From contig CAUJII010000240.1 of assembly GCA_963205035.1 (NCBI GenBank), forward strand, positions 1-8,582: DNA of 8,582 nucleotides, in the 5' to 3' direction. This DNA is from Spirochaetota bacterium. GTDB taxonomy: Bacteria; Spirochaetota; Leptospiria; Turneriellales; Turneriellaceae. Shown one piece after another: positions 5,655-8,582 of the stretch. The position numbers and the translations under genes are program-made. Position 1 is the first letter of the stretch. Every line of letters begins with the position of its first letter. Below the pieces are notes generated by a model, which saw only the letters and a program-made list of their open reading frames with translations, was not told the DNA's origin and ran no database searches.

Positions 5655-5701
5655 GCTATTTAGTCATATTCGCTTCGGTATCCATGACTCGCGGAATCCT
5701 A

Positions 5702-5732
5702 ACTGAGTGGCACTTCAGTCAACAAGGTTGAC
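5702..5732. other. Two small hairpins between convergent genes
   Basis: actgagtg (5702-5709) pairs with cacttcagt (5711-5719) with one bulged T. gtcaac (5718-5723) pairs with gttgac (5727-5732) around a 3-base loop. They lie between the ends of hicB and the zinc-ribbon gene, where a shared terminator would be expected, but neither is followed by a U-run on either strand. Confidence 0.3.
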
Positions 5733-5767
5733 GTGCTGCGAACGCCAGCCCGCAATCACCCGAAACC

Positions 5768-6925
5768 CTACTGTAGCGTCTCGCACTTCGCACCGCCGAT
5801 GAGGCGGACCTTAATTTTCTTTACCGCGCCGTCGGGGATTGAGCGCCACTGTGCTTCTTTGTAAGAACAATTATGTTTCTTATCGGCTTTCTTAACCTGA
5901 GTAAGAGCCAGCGAGAAGGTTTCGCTGCGCCCGGACTCGCGCTCACAACCCAAGCAGTTGCCTGTGCGGATATTGACCGCAGGCCACGCGGGCGTCTCTT
6001 TCAATGTTCCCTTGGCAACGATATCGCGCTCCGGCCCCCATCTATCGACTTTGTAATAGCACTTCGAGTCGTACACAGGCTCTTTCTTGTACTTTGTCTT
6101 GCAACGCTTTTCCGTTGAAAAAGTGCCGTTCCCGCGGTCAACGCGCACGTTGTTACACGTTTCGCCGTCGGCGACTTGGTTGTAAGAACGCACTTCACGG
6201 CGTGTGGTGATTGAGTATGCATTGAAAGGCTTGGCGTCGCACCAAGAGGTTTCTACCCGTGGTTTATACGCCTCGATGGCGACTCTCTTCTCCCAGGAGT
6301 GTCCGTCGACGCGTACATCCACCGTACTCGTGACAAAAAAGCTGGCGACGAGGCCAATGACAGCGGCGGCGGCGACGCTTCCTCCGATAATCCACCATTT
6401 TTTTGATTTGGGCGGCTCCGGTGGCGTTGTGGGAATTCCTGATTTTTGCGCTTCAAAATCTGTCTTTGCGGCGCTTTTGCTGTCTGCCCCAAATTGCGTG
6501 CCTTCGGCGGTCGTCTGTTCAGAACGCATAGCTACGCTTTTTGCGTCTTTCATCGGCGAACCGCACTGTATGCAGAACTCGGCTTTCGCAGCGTTGGGAG
6601 TTCCACAGTTTCCGCATTTCTTGTCGGCGCCTGTGTATTCGTGATCCTCGACTGCAATCGCTTCTTCGTCTGAAGGAAAATAGCGCGCCGTGGCGTCTTG
6701 AGCAGAACCGCAGTTGGGGCAAAACTTATGCGTGACCCCTAAGAGTTTTTTCGTGTTACAATACTTGCAATCCCACAGCATTTGAAAAACGCCCGTTTGC
6801 TCGACACGGTCATACCCCGGTGGTGGCGCAGGGGGAGTCTCGGGTGTGGGCGGCGTCGTTGGTGGGACTTTTTCTGGGTTCGCCGGTGTATTCGTGTTTT
6901 CGGGTTTTTGCGGATCGTCAGCCAT
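5768..6925 (-). CDS. Membrane protein with two N-terminal zinc ribbons and a Cys-rich exported domain
   Basis: A 385-residue protein with no named function that I can assign. Residues 1-40 are a Pro/Thr-rich disordered leader. Two zinc ribbons follow: Cys53/56 with Cys69/72 (CKYC...CPNC), and Cys104/107 with Cys118/121 (CGNC...CIQC). After a polar linker, a single transmembrane helix at about 177-199 follows KSKKWW. With positive charges before the helix, the ribbons should stay in the cytoplasm and residues 200-385 face the periplasm. That domain starts DVRVDGHSWEKRVAIE and holds eight Cys (229, 257, 275, 289, 324, 327, 353, 381), an even number suited to disulfides. The start ATG 6923-6925 has only a weak GAG nearby; a TTGACA lies at 6958-6953 on the minus strand without a good -10 box. 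It is divergent from the glycosyltransferase and convergent with hicB. Confidence 0.8.
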   Translation of the reverse strand: MADDPQKPENTNTPANPEKVPPTTPPTPETPPAPPPGYDRVEQTGVFQMLWDCKYCNTKKLLGVTHKFCPNCGSAQDATARYFPSDEEAIAVEDHEYTGADKKCGNCGTPNAAKAEFCIQCGSPMKDAKSVAMRSEQTTAEGTQFGADSKSAAKTDFEAQKSGIPTTPPEPPKSKKWWIIGGSVAAAAVIGLVASFFVTSTVDVRVDGHSWEKRVAIEAYKPRVETSWCDAKPFNAYSITTRREVRSYNQVADGETCNNVRVDRGNGTFSTEKRCKTKYKKEPVYDSKCYYKVDRWGPERDIVAKGTLKETPAWPAVNIRTGNCLGCERESGRSETFSLALTQVKKADKKHNCSYKEAQWRSIPDGAVKKIKVRLIGGAKCETLQ

Positions 6926-6970
6926 GTGCTCAAGTCAGATAGATAAAGTGTCTGTCAACTCGTTACTTTC

Positions 6971-6999
6971 TTGCCATCGAAATGGTTCAGAAATTTATT
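6971..6999 (+). promoter_or_regulatory. Promoter candidate for the glycosyltransferase gene
   Basis: TTGCCA (6971-6976) and TTTATT (6994-6999) are spaced 17 bases apart. If used, transcription begins near 7006, downstream of the ATG at 6982, which argues for the later start codons at 7048 or 7060. A second -10-like TACAAT at 7024-7029 lacks a good -35 box. Confidence 0.4.
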
Positions 7000-7047
7000 C
7001 AGCTTTTCATAATCGCTGTACTTTACAATCAAGCCACAGCTTATGCA

Positions 7048-8358
7048 ATGACCCGCTTGATGGAAAAACCGCGCATACTGCTCGTGTTGACTGAATTCCC
7101 GCCGCGCATCGGCGGCATGCAAACGCATGCGCTTGCTCTCGCAAACCATCTGCACCGGCGCGGTTATGCGATCGAAGTCGTAACATACCGAAATAACCAA
7201 CATGAAGAAAAAGACGCGCTCGTCCACGTTGACTCTAAGCTATCTTTCAAGGTAAACCGCGTGCTGGGGCGCGTGAGCTTCTGGAAAAATATTAAAGCCA
7301 TCTCGACAATCGCTCGTGAATTTTCTGCAGAAATCCTCTACTCCTCAACGGTGTTTTATGGCTTGCTCAGGCGAGAACTCCACATCCCAATTATCTGCCG
7401 TTCTGTCGGCAACGACGTCCTACGCCCGTGGATAGTTTATCCTTTCAGATTCGGTAGCGGCCTACTGGGGCATCCATTTTTTGAAGAGCGTATCTATAAC
7501 GTGTTCAAACGGTTTAATTACCCCGAGTGGATAGAGCTTTTTTTTCACAAAAGGCGACACCGCCTGATGGCTGACTCTGCGCGGTCGGCCGATTATATTT
7601 TAGCCAACAGCAATTTTACGGCACAGTTATTACACAACCTCAGCATCGACGAAAAGCAAATCAACGTTCTCGTTGGTGGTGTGGATGCCCAGCGATTCGA
7701 CGGCAAGTTTTCTAAGAAGACTTCTCGGCAGTGGCGCGAAGAATTACAATTGGCGCAGAAGGCGTACTTAATCACAACAGTCTGCCGCCTCGTCGCAAAA
7801 AAAGGGATAGACTTCCTCTTGAGTGTCATACCGACCTTGCAAAAAGAGATGCCCGATGTTCACCTGCTAATTATCGGCGGCGGGCGTATGGAAAGAAAAT
7901 ATCGCCGGCTTATAGAAGAGCGGGGGCTCTCAAAATTTGTGACATTGCGTGGAGCGGTCGACCAAAACGAAATTCAAAAATACTTTTGGGCCTCAGACCA
8001 ATTCGTGTTGGCGAGCCGCGAACACATTCATCCTATCACTGGCCTGCGCGATGTGGAAACAATGGGGCGAGTTTTGTGCGAAGCCAATGCTGCGAGCGTC
8101 CCTGTCATCGCCGCACGTTCCGGAGGAATACCCTCGGTGATTAGGCATGGAAAAAACGGATTGCTCTTCGAACCCGACAACGCACAGGACTTGATTCAAG
8201 CCGTCTTGCGTATCCGACGCGATAAAACGTTACGCCGTCGCCTCACCACCCATGGAAAGAAACTGGCTGAAAAAGCTTTCGACTGGTCTGTAGTGTTTAA
8301 CCGTCACGAAAAAATAATCCGGCGCTTTGCGATCACCTCTAAGCGTCGAAATGGTTGA
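7048..8358 (+). CDS. GT4-type (GT-B fold) glycosyltransferase
   Basis: With this start the product has 436 residues. It is a retaining nucleotide-sugar glycosyltransferase of family GT4, probably cytoplasmic and acting in cell-envelope polysaccharide or lipid glycosylation; donor and acceptor are unknown. The N-terminal Rossmann half opens with PRILLVLTEFPPRIGGMQTH, whose GGMQ loop is typical. The C-terminal donor-binding half has CRLVAKKGIDFLL (246-258), LLIIGGGRMERKYRRL, and the E-x7-E motif at Glu337/Glu345 (ETMGRVLCE), followed by GGIPSVIRHGKNGLLFEP. The frame is open from an ATG at 6982, but those extra 22 residues do not fit the family and lie over a promoter candidate. ATG 7060 (MEKPRILLV) is equally possible; none has a Shine-Dalgarno sequence. 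The last 8 bases overlap a frame that leads into citrate synthase. Confidence 0.92.
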   Translation: MTRLMEKPRILLVLTEFPPRIGGMQTHALALANHLHRRGYAIEVVTYRNNQHEEKDALVHVDSKLSFKVNRVLGRVSFWKNIKAISTIAREFSAEILYSSTVFYGLLRRELHIPIICRSVGNDVLRPWIVYPFRFGSGLLGHPFFEERIYNVFKRFNYPEWIELFFHKRRHRLMADSARSADYILANSNFTAQLLHNLSIDEKQINVLVGGVDAQRFDGKFSKKTSRQWREELQLAQKAYLITTVCRLVAKKGIDFLLSVIPTLQKEMPDVHLLIIGGGRMERKYRRLIEERGLSKFVTLRGAVDQNEIQKYFWASDQFVLASREHIHPITGLRDVETMGRVLCEANAASVPVIAARSGGIPSVIRHGKNGLLFEPDNAQDLIQAVLRIRRDKTLRRRLTTHGKKLAEKAFDWSVVFNRHEKIIRRFAITSKRRNG

Positions 8359-8437
8359 ACAGTTTATCAAACCGAGAATGGGCTGTCCTGATGATCTTCT
8401 TCTTGAAGCCCTTGCCCGCTTTCCTTTTATGACGTGT

Positions 8438-8582
8438 ATGACAGAAGTAGCAAAACTCATCTATAATGGCAAGGAGTATGAACTCCCTCTGGTTAAGGGA
8501 ACCGAAAACGAATTGGCGCTCGACATCTCAAAATTACGTGCGCAGTCTGGGCTCATCACTTTAGACGACGGTTTTGTCAACA
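8438..8582 (+). CDS. gltA: Citrate synthase, N-terminal part (cut by window end)
   Basis: The first 48 residues start MTEVAKLIYNGKEYELPLV and continue KGTENELALDISKLRAQSG, then LITLDDGFVN, the N-terminal signature of type II bacterial citrate synthase. That enzyme condenses acetyl-CoA with oxaloacetate at the entry of the TCA cycle; the catalytic His and Asp residues lie beyond the window. The frame is open back to an ATG at 8351 that overlaps the glycosyltransferase stop, but residues encoded before 8438 do not resemble the family. TTGAAG (8403-8408) and TTTATG (8426-8431), 17 bases apart, would start a transcript at about 8438, so this gene may be expressed separately and leaderless. No Shine-Dalgarno sequence is seen. 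Identity is strong despite the truncation. Confidence 0.92.
   Translation, partial: MTEVAKLIYNGKEYELPLVKGTENELALDISKLRAQSGLITLDDGFVN

Noticed and set aside
5655..5767. An intrinsic terminator shared by hicB and the zinc-ribbon gene
   Set aside because: The hairpins at 5702-5732 are short and lack a following U-run on both strands, so only weak hairpins are reported.
6982..7047. An N-terminal extension of the glycosyltransferase from the ATG at 6982
   Set aside because: The 22 extra residues do not resemble GT4 N-termini, no Shine-Dalgarno sequence precedes them, and a promoter candidate overlaps the site; ATG 7048 or 7060 fits better.

Overview
The window looks like a chromosomal stretch of a free-living, probably Gram-negative bacterium with a balanced base composition. 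The housekeeping genes are a bacteriohemerythrin tail, mnmA and the start of citrate synthase. The accessory genes are an SUMF1/FGE-like lipoprotein, a hicAB toxin-antitoxin pair and an orphan with two ribbon-helix-helix-like segments. I tentatively favour a spirochaete of the Leptospira/Turneriella type, from memory of such lipoproteins and orphan families there; the sequence alone does not prove it. Many genes have no clear Shine-Dalgarno sequence, and some start very close to their likely promoter.

Left block (1-2719). The last 25 codons of a bacteriohemerythrin converge on, and overlap, a minus-strand cluster. In transcription order the cluster is a rhodanese, mnmA and a YeiB/DUF5009-type membrane acyltransferase. 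The rhodanese stop codon touches the mnmA start codon. The MnmA has the three-cysteine (CxxC + C) arrangement of the iron-sulfur-dependent class, so the pair may form a sulfur relay for 2-thiouridine in tRNA.

Middle block (2712-5654). This is a patchwork. It holds the ribbon-helix-helix-like orphan, a C-terminal remnant of an FGE-like gene, a 168-bp MITE-like element with 13-bp terminal inverted repeats abutting the remnant, and a 38-bp perfect palindrome that supplies the stop codon of an intact FGE-like lipoprotein gene. Four perfect copies of an 8-bp repeat sit directly before the start codon of that lipoprotein. Divergent from it is an AT-richer hicA-hicB operon with a near-consensus promoter, a palindromic operator candidate and an apparently leaderless GTG start for hicA.

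Right block (5655-8582). A minus-strand protein has two cytoplasmic zinc ribbons, one membrane segment and an eight-cysteine exported domain. It is divergent from a GT4-type glycosyltransferase. The glycosyltransferase is followed by the first 48 codons of citrate synthase, cut by the window end. I see no rRNA, tRNA, CRISPR array or intact transposase.
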